From: Nomia melanderi
Lineage: Eukaryota; Arthropoda; Insecta; Hymenoptera; Halictidae
Length of the DNA stretch: 64,000 nucleotides
Assembly: GCF_051020985.1 (NCBI RefSeq)
Contig: NW_027475142.1
Span: forward strand, 248,001 to 312,000
Direction: 5' to 3'
Shown here: positions 12,077 to 24,136 of the stretch, one piece after another
Layout: each line of letters begins with the position of its first letter
Numbering within the stretch: the first letter of the stretch is position 1
The notes under the pieces: generated by a model
Databases searched by the model: none
Seen by the model: the letters and a program-made list of their open reading frames with translations, nothing else
Told to the model about the DNA's origin: nothing
Position numbers and translations under genes: made by a program

Positions 12077-14526
12077 TCATTGCGCTATCTGTAATAGCAC
12101 CCGAGATATCACCAGATATATATTGGATTTTCCCCTGTCCCTGAGTGTCCGGCCCCATGAGACTGTGGTTTTCTCGGCCCCTGGTGGTCCGAGGTCGTTC
12201 CCCTTGCACAGATTCATGCGCCAGGGCCTCCTGCAGATAATTCACTTTGGTTTATTGCGCTATCTGTAATAGCACCCGAGATATCACCAGATCTATATTG
12301 GATTTTCCCCTGTCCCTGAGTATCCGGCCCCATGAGACTGTGGTTTTCTCGGCCCCTGGTGGTCCGAGGTCGTTCCCGTTGCACAGATTCATGCGCCAGG
12401 GCCTCCTGCAGATAATTCACTTTGGTTTATTGCGCTATCTCTAATAGCACCCGAGATATCACCAGATATATATTGGATTTTTCACTGACCCTGAGCGTCC
12501 GGCCCCATGAGACGGTCGTTTTCTCGGCCCCTGGTGGTCTGAGAACGTTCCCGCTGCACAGGTTCATGCGCCAGCGTCTCCTACAGACAATGCACTTTGA
12601 TTTATTGCGCTATCTGTAATAGCACCCGAGATATCACCAGATATATATTGGATTTTTCACTGACCCTGAGTGTCCTGCCCCATGAGACGGTGGTTTTCTC
12701 GGCCCCTGGTGTTCCGAGGTCGTTCCCGCTGCACAGATTCATGCGCCAGGGCCTCCTACAGACAATGCACTTTGATTTATTGCGCTATCTCTAATAGCAC
12801 CCGAGATATCACCAGATATATATTTGATTTTCCCCTCACCCTGAGTGTCCGGCCCCATGAGACTGTGGTTTTCTCGGCCCCTGGTGGTCCGAGGTCGCTC
12901 CCGTTGCACAGATTCATGCGCCAGGGCCTCCTGCAGATAATTCACTTTGGTTTATTGCGCTATCTCTAATAGCACCCGAGATATCACCAGATATATATTG
13001 GATTTTCCCCTGACCCTGAGTGTCCGGCCCCATGAGACTGTGGTTTTCTCGGCCCCTGGTCGTCCGAGGTCGTTCCCGCTGCACAGATACATGCGCCAGG
13101 GCCTCCTACAGGTAATGCACTCTGATTTATTGCGCTATCTGTAATAGCACCCGAGATATCACCAGATCTATATTGGATTTTCCCCTGACCCTGAGTGTCC
13201 GGCCCCATGAGACTGTGGTTTTCTCGGCCCCTGGTGGTCCGAGGTCGTTCCCGCTGCACAGATACATGCGCCAGGGCCTCCTACAGGTAATGCACTTTGA
13301 TTTATTGCGCTATCTGTAATAGCACCCGAGATATCACCAGATATATATTGGATTTTTCACTGACCCTGAGCGTCCGGCCCCATGAGACGGTCGTTTTCTC
13401 GGCCCCTGGTGGTCCGAGGTCGTTCCCGCTGCACAGGTTCATGCGCCAGGGTCTCCTACAGACAATGCACTTTGATTTATTGCGCTATCTGTAATAGCAC
13501 CCGAGATATCACCACATATATATTGGATTTTTCACTGACCCTGAGTGTCCGGCCCCATGAGACGGTGGTTTGCTCGGCCCCTGGTGGTCGGAGGTCGTTC
13601 CAGCTGGCCAGATTTATTCGCCTGGGCCTCCTACAGACAATGCACTTTGATTTATTGCGCTATCTGTAATAGCACCCGAGATATCATCAGATATATATTG
13701 GATTTTTCCCTGACCCTGAGTGTCCGGCCCCATGAGACGGTGGTTTACTCGGCCCCTGGTGGTCGGAGGTCGTTCCTGCTGGCCAGATTCATTCGCCTGG
13801 GCCTCCTACAGACAATGCACTTTGATTTATTGCGCTATCTCTAATAGCACCCGAGATATCACCAGATATTTGCTGGATTTTTACATGATCTTGGGTGACG
13901 GATTCCGAATATCTGTAATTTTCTCGGCCACTGGTGGTCCGAGGTCGTTCCTGCGGCACAGATTCATTCGCAAGGGCCTCCTACAGACAATGCACTTTGG
14001 TTTCTTGCGCTATCTGTAATTGCACCCGAGATATCACCAGATATATATTGGATTTTCCCCTGACCCTGAGTGTCCGGATCCATGAGACGGTGGTTTTCTC
14101 GGCCCCTGGTGGTCCGAGGTCGTTCCCGCTGCACAGATTCATTCGCCTGGGCCTCCTACAGACAATGCACTTTGATTTATTGCGCTATCTATAATAGCAC
14201 CCGAGATATCACCAGATATATATTGGATTTTTCCCTGACCTTGAGTGTCCGGCTCCATGAGACTGTGGTTTTCTCGGCCCCTGGTGGTCCGAGGTCGTTC
14301 CCGCTGGCCAGATTCATGCGCCTGGGCCTCCTACAGACAATGCATTTTGATTTAGTGCGCTATCTCTAATAGCACCCGAGATATCACCAGATATATATTG
14401 GATTTTTCCCTGACCCTGAGTGTCCGGCGCCATGAGACGGTGGTTTTCTTGGCCCCTGGTGGTCCGAGGTCGTTCCCGCTGCACAGATGCTCGCGCCAGG
14501 GCCTCCTGCAGATAATTCACTTTGGT
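12077..14526 (+). repeat. Patchwork of A-like monomers (72-83 and neighbours)
   Basis: Fourteen monomers, 70-83. Monomer 12252 matches the AGATCTATATTGG/GTATCCGG monomer at 3877, which precedes A copy 1. From 12427 the order follows the start of unit A (12427 like 4027, 12602 like 4202, 13302 like 4727, 13477-13826 like 4902-5251, D-type at 13827 like 5252) with additional intercalated monomers at 12777-13301. The variant GGTCTGAGAACG at about 12537 is shared with 37022, 44722 and 49272 but not with A copies 1-3, linking this patch to the right half of the window. About 13850-14526 matches 50059-50735 at an offset of 36209. Confidence 0.82.
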
Positions 14527-14876
14527 TTATTGCGCTATCTCTAATAGCACGCGAGATATCACCAGATATATATTGGATTTTCCCCTGACCCTGAGTGTCC
14601 GGCCCCGTGAGTCGGTGGTTTTCTCGGCCCCTGGTGGTCCTAGGTCGTTCCCGCTGACCAGATTCATTCGCCAGGGCCTCCTACAGACAATGCACTTTGG
14701 TTTATTGCGCTATCTCTAATAGCACCCGAGATATCACCAGATATTTGCTGGATTTTTACATGACCTTGGGTTAGGGATTCCGAATATCTGTAATTTTCTC
14801 GGCCACTGGTGGTCCGAGGTCGTTCCTGCGGCACAGAATCATTCGCAAGGGCCTCCTACAGACAATGCACTTTGGT
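14527..14876 (+). repeat. S-D2 two-monomer module, first of 14 copies
   Basis: S monomer (14527-14701): GCACGCGAG instead of GCACCCGAG, CCCCGTGAGTCGG instead of CCCCATGAGACGG, and GGTCCTAGGTCG, which creates CCTAGG. D2 monomer (14702-14876): ATATTTGCTGG and CCTTGGGTTAGGGATTCCG. The two always occur together. S starts at 14527, 20122, 25537, 28337, 34287, 37787, 39361, 41811, 45836, 47411, 50736, 55631, 61401 and 63326. Only 25537 lacks GCACGCGAG. The module is a good marker for where longer units begin. Confidence 0.93.
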
Positions 14877-17326
14877 TTATTGCGCTATCTGTAATAGCAC
14901 CCGAGATATCACCAGATATATATTGGATTTTCCCCTGACCCTGAGTGTCCGGCCCCATGAGACTGTGGTTTTCTCGGCCCCTGGTGGTCCGAGGTCGTTC
15001 CCGCTGGCCAGATTCATGCGCCTGGGCCTCCTACAGACAATGCACTTTGATTTATTGCGCTATCTCAAATAGCACCCGAGATATCACCAGATATATATTG
15101 GATTTTTCCCTGACCCTGAGTGTCCGGCGCCATGAGACGGTGGTTTTCTTGGCCCCTGGTGGTCCGAGGTCGTTCCCGCTGCACAGATGCATGCGCCAGG
15201 GCCTCCTTCAGATAATTCACTTTGGTTTATTGCGCTATCTCTAATAGCACCCGAGATATCACCAGATATATATTGGATTTTCCCCTGACCCTGAGTGTCC
15301 GGACCCATGAGACGGTGGTTTTCTCGGCCCCTGGTGGTCCGAGGTCGTTCCCGCTGCCCAGATTCATGCGCCAGGGCCTCCTACAGACAGTGCACTTTGG
15401 TTTATTGCGATATCTGTAATAGCACCCGAGATATCACCAGATATATATTGGATTTTTCCCTGACCCTGAGTGTCCGGCCCCATGAGACGGTCGTTTTCTC
15501 GGCCCCTGGTGGTCCGAGGTCGTTCCCGCTGCACAGATTCATGCGCCAGGGCCTCCTGCAGATAATTCACTTTGGTTTATTGCGCTATCTCTAATAGCAC
15601 CCGAGATATCACCACATATATATTGGATTTTTCACTGACCCTGAGTGTCCGGCCCCATGAGGCGGTGGTTTTCTCGGTCCCTGGTGTTCCGAGGTCGTTC
15701 CCGCTGCACAGATTCATGCGCCAGGGCCTCCTACAGTCAATGCACTTTGATTTATTGCGCTATCTCTAATAGCACCCGAAATATCACCAGATATATATTG
15801 GATTTTCCCCTGACCCTGAGTGTCCGGCCCCATGAGACGGTGGCTTTCTCGGCCCCTGGTGGTCCGAGGTCGTTCCTGCTGATCAGATTAATACGCTAGG
15901 CCCTCCTGCAGATAATTCACTTTGGTATATTGCGCTATCTCTAATAGCACCCGAGATGTCACCAGATATATATTGGATTTTTCCCTGACCCTGACAATCC
16001 GGCCCCATGAGACGGTGATTTTCTCGGCCCCTAGTGGTCCGAGGTCGATTCCGCTGCACAGATTCATGCGCCAGGGCCCCCTGCAGATAATTCACCTTGG
16101 TTTAGTGCGCTATCTGTAAGAGCACCCGAGATATCGCCAGATATATATTGAATTTTTCCTCGACCCTGAGTGTCCGGCCCCATGTGTCGGTGGTTTTCTC
16201 GGCCACTGGTGGTCCGAGGTCGATCCCGCGGCACAGATTTATGCGCCAGGGCCTCCTGCAGACAATGCACTTTGATTTATTTCGCTATCTCTAATAGCAC
16301 CCGAGATATCACCTGATATATATTGTATTTTTCCCTGACCCTGACAATCCGGCCGCATGAGACGGAGATTTTCTCGGCCCATGCTGGTCCGAGGTCGATC
16401 CCGCTGCACAGATTCATGCGCCAGGGCCTCCAAAAGACAATGCACTTTGATTTATTGCGCTATCTGTAATAGCACGCGAGATATCACCAGATATATATTG
16501 GATTTTTCACTGTCCCTGAGTGTCCGGCCCCATGAGACGGTGGTTTTCTCGGGCCCTGGTGGCTCGAGGTCGTTCCCGCTGCACAGATTCGTGCGCCAGG
16601 GCCTCCTACAGACAATGCACTTTGGTTTATTGCGCTCTCTGTAATAGCACCCGAGATATCACCAGATATATATTGGATTTTCCCCTGTCCCTGAGTGTCC
16701 GGCCCCATAAGACTGTGGTTTTCTCGGCCCCTGGTGGTCCGAGGTCGTTCCCCTTGCACAGATTCATGCGCCAGGGCCTCCTGCAGATAATTCACTTTGG
16801 TTTATTGCGCTATCTGTAATAGCACCCGAGATATCACCAGATCTATATTGGATTTTCCCCTGACCCTGAGTGTCCGGCCCCATGAGACTGTGGTTTTCTC
16901 GGCCCCTGGTGGTCCGAGGTCGCTCCCGTTGTACAGATTCATGCGCCAGGGCCTCCTGCAGATAATTCACTTTGGTTTATTGCGCTATCTCTAATAGCAC
17001 CCGAGATATCACCAGATATATATTGGATTTTTCACTGACCCTGAGCGTCCGGCCCCATGAGAAGGTCGTTTTCTCGGCCCCTGGTGGTCCGAGGTCGTTC
17101 CCGCTGCACAGGTTCATGCGCCAGGGTCTCCTACAGACAATGCACTTTGATTTATTGCGCTATCTGTAATAGCACCCGAGATATCAACACATATATATTG
17201 GATTTTTCACTGACCCTGAGTGTCCGGCCCCATGAGACGGTGGTTTTTTCGGTCCCTGGTGTTCCGAGGTCGTTCCCGCTGCACAGATTCATGCGCCAGG
17301 GCCTCCTATTTACAATGCACTTTGAT

Positions 17327-17501
17327 TTATTGCGCTATCTGTAATAGCACCCGAGATATCACCAGATATATGCTGGATTTTTACATGACCTTGGGTGACG
17401 GATTCCGAATATCTATAATTTTCTCGGCCCCTGGTGGTCCGAGGTCGTTACCGCTGCACAGATTCATTCGCCTGGGCCTCCTGCAGACAATGCACTTTGA
17501 T
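17327..17501 (+). repeat. D3-type monomer (intermediate D class), first of 9
   Basis: This class has ATATATGCTGG, ACATGACCTTGGGTGACGG and GATTCCGAATATCT, then returns to ordinary sequence. This copy has ATAATTTTCTCGGCCCCTGG, so its right half is of the ordinary class and it looks recombinant. D3 monomers start at 17327, 18722, 23617, 25012, 33587, 53361, 54931, 58256 and 59826. Confidence 0.88.
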
Positions 17502-17676
17502 TTATTAAGCTATCTGTAATAGCACCCGAGATATCACCAGATATATATTGGATTTTCCCCTGACCCTGAGTGTCCGGCCCCATGAGACTGTGGTTTTCCC
17601 GGCCCCTGGTGGTCCGAGGTCGTTCCCGCTGCACAGATTCATGCGCCAGGGCCACCTACCGACAATGCACTTTGAT

Positions 17677-17846
17677 TTATTGGGCTATCTGTAATAGCAC
17701 CCGAGATATCACCAGATAAATATTGGATTTTACCCTGACCCTGAGTGTGCGGCCCCATGAGACTGTGGTTTTCTCGGGGTGGTCCGAGGTCGTTCCAGCT
17801 GGCCAGATTTATTCGCCTGGGCCTCCTACAGATAATGCACTTTGAT
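17677..17846 (+). repeat. 170-bp monomer (5-bp deletion), first occurrence
   Basis: The consensus CTCGGCCCCTGGTGGTCC is shortened to CTCGGGGTGGTCC at about 17773-17785 by loss of CCCCT. The same monomer carries AGATAAATATTGG and GTGTGCGGCC to the left and GTTCCAGCTGGCCAGATTT to the right, a combination also found in the other four 170-bp monomers. Confidence 0.95.
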
Positions 17847-19246
17847 TTATTGCGCTATCTGTAATAGCACCCGAGATATCACCAGATATATATTGGGTTT
17901 TTCCCTGACCCTGAGTGTCCGGCCCCATGAGACGGTGGTTTACTCGGCCCCTGGTGGTCGGAGGTCGTTCCTGCTGGTCAGATTCATTCGCCTGGGCCTC
18001 CTACAGACAATGCACTTTGATTTATTGCGCTATCTCTAATAGCACCCGAGATATCACCAGATATTTGCTGGATTTATACATGATCTTGGGTGACGGATTC
18101 CGAATATCTGTAATTTTCTCGGCCACTGGTGGTCCGAGGTCGTTCCTGCGGCACAGAATCATTCGCAAGGGCCTCCTACAGACAATGCACTTTGGTTTAT
18201 TGCGCTATCTGTAATAGCACCCGAGATATCACCAGATATATATTGGATTTTCCCCTGACCCTGAGTGTCCGGCCCCATGAGACTGTGGTTTTCTCGGCCC
18301 CTGGTGGTCCGAGGTCGTTCCCGCTGGCCAGATTCATGCGCTTGTGCCTCCTACAGACAATGCACTTTGATTTATTGCGCTATCTCAAATAGCACCCGAG
18401 ATATCACCAGATATATATTGGATTTTTCCCTGACCCTGAGTGTCCGGCGCCATGAGACGGTGATTTTCTCGTCCCCTGGTGGTCCGACGTCGTTCCCGCT
18501 GCCCAGATTCATGCGCCAGGGCCTCCTACAGACAATGCACTTTGATTTATTGCGCTATCTCAAATAGCACCCGAGATATCACCAGATATATATTGGATTT
18601 TTCCCTGACCCTGAGTGTCCGGCGCCATGAGACGGTGATTTTCACGTCCCCTGGTGGTCCGACGTCGTTCCCGCTGCCCAGATTCATGCGCCAGGGCCTC
18701 CAACAGACAATGCGCTTTGGTTTATTGCGCTATCTGTAATAGCACCCGAGATATCACCAGATATATGCTGGATTTTTACATGACCTTGGGTGACGGATTC
18801 CGAATATCTGTAATTTTCTCGGCCACTGACGGTCCGAGGTCGTTCCTGCTGGCCAGATTCATTCGCCTGGGCCTCCTATAGACAATGCACTTTGATTTAT
18901 TGCGCTATCTCTAATAGCACCCGAGATATCACCAGATATTTGCTGGATTTTTACATGATCTTGGGTGACGGATTCCGAATATCTGTAATTTTCTCGGCCA
19001 CTGGTGGTCCGAGGTCGTTCCTGCGGCACAGATTCATTCGCCTGGGCCTCCTACAGACAATGCACTCTGGTTTCTTGCGCTATCTGTAATTGCACCCGAG
19101 ATATCACCAGATATATATTGGATTTTTCCCTGACCGTGAGTGTCCGGCTCCATGAGACTGTTGTTTTCTCGGCCCCTGGTGGTCCGAGGTCGTTCCCGCT
19201 GGCCAGATTCATGCGCCTGGGCCTCCTACAGACAATGCACTTTGAT

Positions 19247-20121
19247 TTAGTGCGCTATCTCTAATAGCACCCGAGATATCACCAGATATATATTGGATTT
19301 TTCCCTGACCCTGAGTGTCCGGCCCCATGAGACTGTGGTTTTCTCGGCCCCTGGTGGTCCGAGGTCGTTCCCGCTGGCCAGATTCATGCGCCTGGGCCTC
19401 CTACAGACAATGCACTTTGATTTATTGCGCTATCTCAAATAGCACCCGAGATATCACCAGATATATATTGGAGTTTTCCCTGACCCTGAGTGTCCGGCGC
19501 CATGAGACGGTGGTTTTCTTGGCCCCTGGTGGTCCGAGGTCGTTCCCGCTGCACAGATGCATGCGCCAGGGCCTCCTTCAGATTATTCACTTTGGTTTAT
19601 TGCACTATCTATAATAGCACCCGAGATATCACCAGATATATATTGGATTTTCCCCTGACCCTGAGTGTCCGGACCCATGAGACGGTGGTTTTCTCGGCCC
19701 CTGGTGGTCCGAGGTCGTTCCCGCTGCCCAGATTCATGAGCCAGGGCCTCCTACAGACAGTGCACTTTGGTTTATTGCGATATCTGTAATAGCACCCGAG
19801 ATATCACCAGATATATATTGGATTTTTCCCTGACCCTGAGTGTCCGGCCCCATGAGACGGTCGTTTTCTAGGCCCCTGGTGGTCCGAGGTCGTTCCCGCT
19901 GCACAGATTCATGCGCCAGGGCCTCCTGCAGATAATTCACTTTGGTTTATTGCGCTATCTCTAATAGCACCCGAGATATCAGCAGATATATATTGCATTT
20001 TTCCCTGACCCTGAGTGTCCGGCGCCATGAGACGGTGGTTTTCTTGGCCCCTGGTGGTCCGAGGTCGTTCCCGCTGCACAGATGCTCGCGCCAGGGCCTC
20101 CTGCAGATAATTCACTTTGGT
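19247..20121 (+). repeat. Five monomers leading into the second S-D2 module
   Basis: Monomers 111-115 carry private variants (TTGGAGTTTTCCC, CAGATTATTCAC, TTGCACTATCTATAATAG, CATGAGCCAGG, TTTTCTAGGCCCC) that reappear in the same order at an offset of 41279 (60526-61400). A shorter shared run reappears again 1925 bp beyond that. This stretch is therefore the counterpart of the start of unit H at the right edge. Confidence 0.88.
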
Positions 20122-22571
20122 TTATTGCGCTATCTCTAATAGCACGCGAGATATCACCAGATATATATTGGATTTTCCACTGACCCTGAGTGTCCGGCCC
20201 CGTGAGTCGGTGGTTTTCTCGGCCCCTGGTGGTCCTAGGTCGTTCCCGCTGACCAGATTCATTCGCCAGGGCCTCCTACAGACAATGCACTTTGGTTTAT
20301 TGCGCTATCTCTAATAGCACCCGAGATATCACCAGATATTTGCTGGATTTTTACATGACCTTGGGTTAGGGATTCCGAATATCTGTAATTTTCTCGGCCA
20401 CTGGTGGTCCGAGGTCGTTCCTGCGGCACAGAATCATTCGCAAGGGCCTCCTACAGACAATGCACTTTGGTTTATTGCGCTATCTGTAATAGCACCCGAG
20501 ATATCACCAGATATATATTGGATTTTCCCCTGACCCTGAGTGTCCGGCCCCATGAGACTGTGGTTTTCTCGGCCCCTGGTGTTCCGAGGTCGTTCCCGCT
20601 GGCCAGATTCATGCGCCTGGGCCTCCTACAGACAATGCACTTTGATTTATTGCGCTATCTCAAATAGCACCCGAGATATCACCAGATATATATTGGATTT
20701 TTCCCTGACCCTGAGTGTCCGGCGCCATGAGACGGTGGTTTTCTTGGCCCCTGGTGGTCCGAGGTCGTTCCCGCTGCACAGATCCATGCGCCAGGGCCTC
20801 CTTCAGATAATTCACTTTGGTTTATTGCGCTATCTCTAATAGCACCCGAGATATCACCAGATATATATTGGATTTTCCCCTGACCCTGAGTGTCCGGACC
20901 CATGAGACGGTGGTTTTCTCGGCCCCTGGTGGTCCGAGGTCGTTCCCGCTGCCCAGATTCATGCGCCAGGGCCTCCTACAGACAGTGCACTTTGGTTTAT
21001 TGCGATATCTGTAATAGCACCCGAGATATCACCAGATATATATTGGATTTTTCCCTGACCCTGAGTGTCCGGCCCCATGAGACGGTCGTTTTCTCGGCCC
21101 CTGGTGGTCCGAGGTCGTTCCCGCTGCACAGATTCATACGCCAGGGCCTACTGCAGATAATTCACTTTGATTTATTGCGCTATCTGTAATAGCACCCGAG
21201 ATATCACCACATATATATTGGATTTTTCACTGACCCTGAGTGTCCGGCCCCATGAGACGGTGGTTTTCTCGGTCCCTGGTGTTCCGAGGTCGTTCCCGCT
21301 GCACAGATTCATGCGCCAGGGCCTCCTACAGACAATGCACTTTGATTTATTGCGCTATCTCTAATAGCACCCGAAATATCACCAGATATATATTGGATTT
21401 TCCCCTGACCCTGAGTGTCCGGCCCCATGAGACTGTGGTTTTCTCGGCCCCTGGTGGTCCGAGGTCGTTCCCGCTGCACATATTCATGCGCCAGGGCCTC
21501 ATACAGACAATGCACTTTGATTTATTGCGCTATCTCTAATAGCACCCGAGATATCACCATATACATATTGGATATTCCCCTGACCCTGAGTGTCCGGCCC
21601 CATGAGACGGTGGCTTTCTCGGCCCCTGGTGGTCCGAGGTCGTTCCTGCTGATCAGATTAATACGCTAGGCCCTCCTGCAGATAATTCACTTTGGTATAT
21701 TGCGCTATCTCTAATAGCACCCGAGATGTCACCAGATATATATTGGATTTTTCCCTGACCCTGACAATCCGGCCCCATGAGACTGTGGTTTTCTCGGCCC
21801 CTGGTGGTCCGAGGTCGTTCCCGCTGCACAGATTCATGCGGCAGGGCCTCCTACAGTCAATGCACTTTGATTTATTGCGCTATCTGTAATAGCACCCGAG
21901 ATATCACCACATATATATTGGATTTTCCCCTGACCCTGAGTGTCCGGCCCCATGAGACTGTGGTTTTCTCGGCCCCTGGTGGTCCGAGGTCGTTCCCGCT
22001 GCACAGATGCATGCGGCAGGGCCTCCTACAGTCAATGCACTTTGATTTATTGCGCTATCTGTAATAGCACCCGAGATATCACCACATATATATTGGATTT
22101 TCCCCTGACCCTGAGTGTCCGGCCCCATGAGACTGTGGTTTTCTCGGCCCCTGGTGGTCCGAGGTCGTTCCCGCTGCACAGATGCATGCGCCAGGGCCTC
22201 CTGCAGATAATTCACTTTGGTTTATTGCGCTATCTCTAATAGCACCCGAGATATCACCAGATATATATTGGATTTTCCCCTGACCCTGAGTGTCCGGCCC
22301 CATGAGACTGTGGTTTTCCCGGCCCCTGGTGGTCCGAGGTCGTTCCCGCTGCACAGATTCATGCGCCAGGGCCTCCTACCGACAATGCACTTTGATTTAT
22401 TGGGCTATCTGTAATAGCACCCGAGATATCACCAGATAAATATTGGATTTTACCCTGAACCTGAGTGTGCGGCCCCATGAGACTGTGGTTTTCCCGGCCC
22501 CTGGTGGTCCGAGGTCGTTCCCGCTGCACAGATTCATGCGCCAGGGCCACCTACCGACAATGCACTTTGAT
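20122..22571 (+). repeat. Older relative of higher-order repeat C (monomers 116-129)
   Basis: Begins with S-D2 at 20122/20297 and follows the monomer order of C copy 1 at an offset of 5415 as far as about 21890. It includes the monomer ending ATTAATACGCTAGG (about 21657) and the one with CACCATATACATATTGGATA (about 21555). It then has one additional GATGCATGCGGCAGGG monomer (21872-22221 region) relative to C. It ends in two similar monomers with TTTTCCCGGCCCC and CTACCGACAATGC, the second of which starts the run leading into unit D. Confidence 0.85.
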
Positions 22572-22741
22572 TTATTGGGCTATCTGTAATAGCACCCGAG
22601 ATATCACCAGATAAATATTGGATTTTACCCTGACCCTGAGTGTGCGGCCCCATGAGACTGTGGTTTTCTCGGGGTGGTCCGAGGTCGTTCCAGCTGGCCA
22701 GATTTATTCGCCTGGGCCTCCTACAGACAATGCACTTTGAT
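22572..22741 (+). repeat. 170-bp monomer (5-bp deletion), second occurrence
   Basis: Deletion junction at about 22668-22675 (CTCGGGGTGG). It opens unit D copy 1 and lies 4895 bp after the first 170-bp monomer. Confidence 0.95.
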
Positions 22742-23966
22742 TTATTGCGCTATCTGTAATAGCACCCGAGATATCACCAGATATATATTGGGTTTTTCCC
22801 TGACCCTGAGTGTCCGGCCCCATGAGACGGTGGTTTACTCGGCCCCTGGTGGTCGGAGGTCGTTCCTGCTGGTCAGATTCATTCGCCTGGGCCTCCTACA
22901 GACAATGCACTTTGATTTATTGCGCTATCTCTAATAGCACCCGAGATATCACCAGATATTTGCTGGATTTTTACATGATCTTGGGTGACGGATTCCGAAT
23001 ATCTGTAATTTTCTCGGCCACTGGTGGTCCGAGGTCGTTCCTGCGGCACAGAATCATTCGCAAGGGCCTCCTACAGACAATGCACTTTGGTTTATTGCGC
23101 TATCTGTAATAGCACCCGAGATATCACCAGATATATATTGGATTTTCCCCTGACCCTGAGTGTCCGGCCCCATGAGACTGTGGTTTTCTCGGCCCCTGGT
23201 GGTCCGAGGTCGTTCCCGCTGGCCAGATTCATGCGCCTGTGCCTCCTACAGACAATGCACTTTGATTTATTGCGCTATCTCAAATAGCACCCGAGATATC
23301 ACCAGATATATATTGGATTTTTCCCTGACCCTGAGTGTCCGGCGCCATGAGACGGTGATTTTCTCGTCCCCTGGTGGTCCGACGTCGTTCCCGCTGCCCA
23401 GATTCATGCGCCAGGGCCTCCTACAGACAATGCACTTTGATTTATTGCGCTATCTCAAATAGCACCCGAGATATCACCAGATATATATTGGATTTTTCCC
23501 TGACCCTGAGTGTCCGGCGCCATGAGACGGTGATTTTCACGTCCCCTGGTGGTCCGACGTCGTTCCCGCTGCCCAGATTCATGCGCCAGGGCCTCCAACA
23601 GACAATGCGCTTTGGTTTATTGCGCTATCTGTAATAGCACCCGAGATATCACCAGATATATGCTGGATTTTTACATGACCTTGGGTGACGGATTCCGAAT
23701 ATCTGTAATTTTCTCGGCCACTGACGGTCCGAGGTCGTTCCTGCTGGCCAGATTCATTCGCCTGGGCCTCCTATAGACAATGCACTTTGATTTATTGCGC
23801 TATCTCTAATAGCACCCGAGATATCACCAGATATTTGCTGGATTTTTACATGATCTTGGGTGACGGATTCCGAATATCTGTAATTTTCTCGGCCACTGGT
23901 GGTCCGAGGTCGTTCCTGCGGCACAGATTCATGCGCCAGGGCCACCTACCGACAATGCACTTTGAT
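22572..23966 (+). repeat. Higher-order repeat D, copy 1 (8 monomers, 1395 bp)
   Basis: Monomers 130-137: a 170-bp monomer, an ATTGGGTTTTTCC monomer, D1, an ordinary monomer with CGCCTGTGCC, two monomers with GGCGCCATGAGACGGTGATT, D3 and D1. The second GTGATT monomer has TTTTCACGTCCCC and ends CTCCAACAGACAATGCGC. The same series occurs once at 17677-19071, exactly 4895 bp upstream, which looks like the founder. The last monomer (23792) has a right half GCCAGGGCCACCTACCGAC, unlike 25187, so the exchange point lies inside that D1 monomer. Confidence 0.92.
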
Positions 23967-24136
23967 TTATTGGGCTATCTGTAATAGCACCCGAGATATC
24001 ACCAGATAAATATTGGATTTTACCCTGACCCTGAGTGTGCGGCCCCATGAGACTGTGGTTTTCTCGGGGTGGTCCGAGGTCGTTCCAGCTGGCCAGATTT
24101 ATTCGCCTGGGCCTCCTACAGACAATGCACTTTGAT
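23967..24136 (+). repeat. 170-bp monomer (5-bp deletion), third occurrence
   Basis: Deletion junction at about 24063-24072. It opens unit D copy 2, 1395 bp after the previous one, so it was copied by the tandem duplication. Confidence 0.95.

Larger units (their letters stand above)
14527..19246 (+). repeat. Older relative of higher-order repeat B (monomers 84-110)
   Basis: Starts with the S monomer (GCACGCGAG, CCGTGAGTCGG, GGTCCTAGG) followed by a D2 monomer, as do both B copies at 50736 and 55631. The order then agrees with B at an offset of 36209 up to about 16480, at 36034 from about 16650 to 17840 (one extra monomer here, near 16477-16651), and at 36209 again from about 17850 to 18720 (one extra monomer in B at 53881). 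The 170-bp monomer at 17677 corresponds to those at 53711 and 58606. At the right end it has the D3-D1 pair 18722/18897, as in B copy 2. Confidence 0.85.

Noticed and set aside
14702..14876. Telomere-like TTAGGG in D2 monomers
   Set aside because: TTAGGG occurs once per D2 monomer, inside CTTGGGTTAGGGATTCC, without tandem reiteration; it is a single-site variant of GGGTGACGG.
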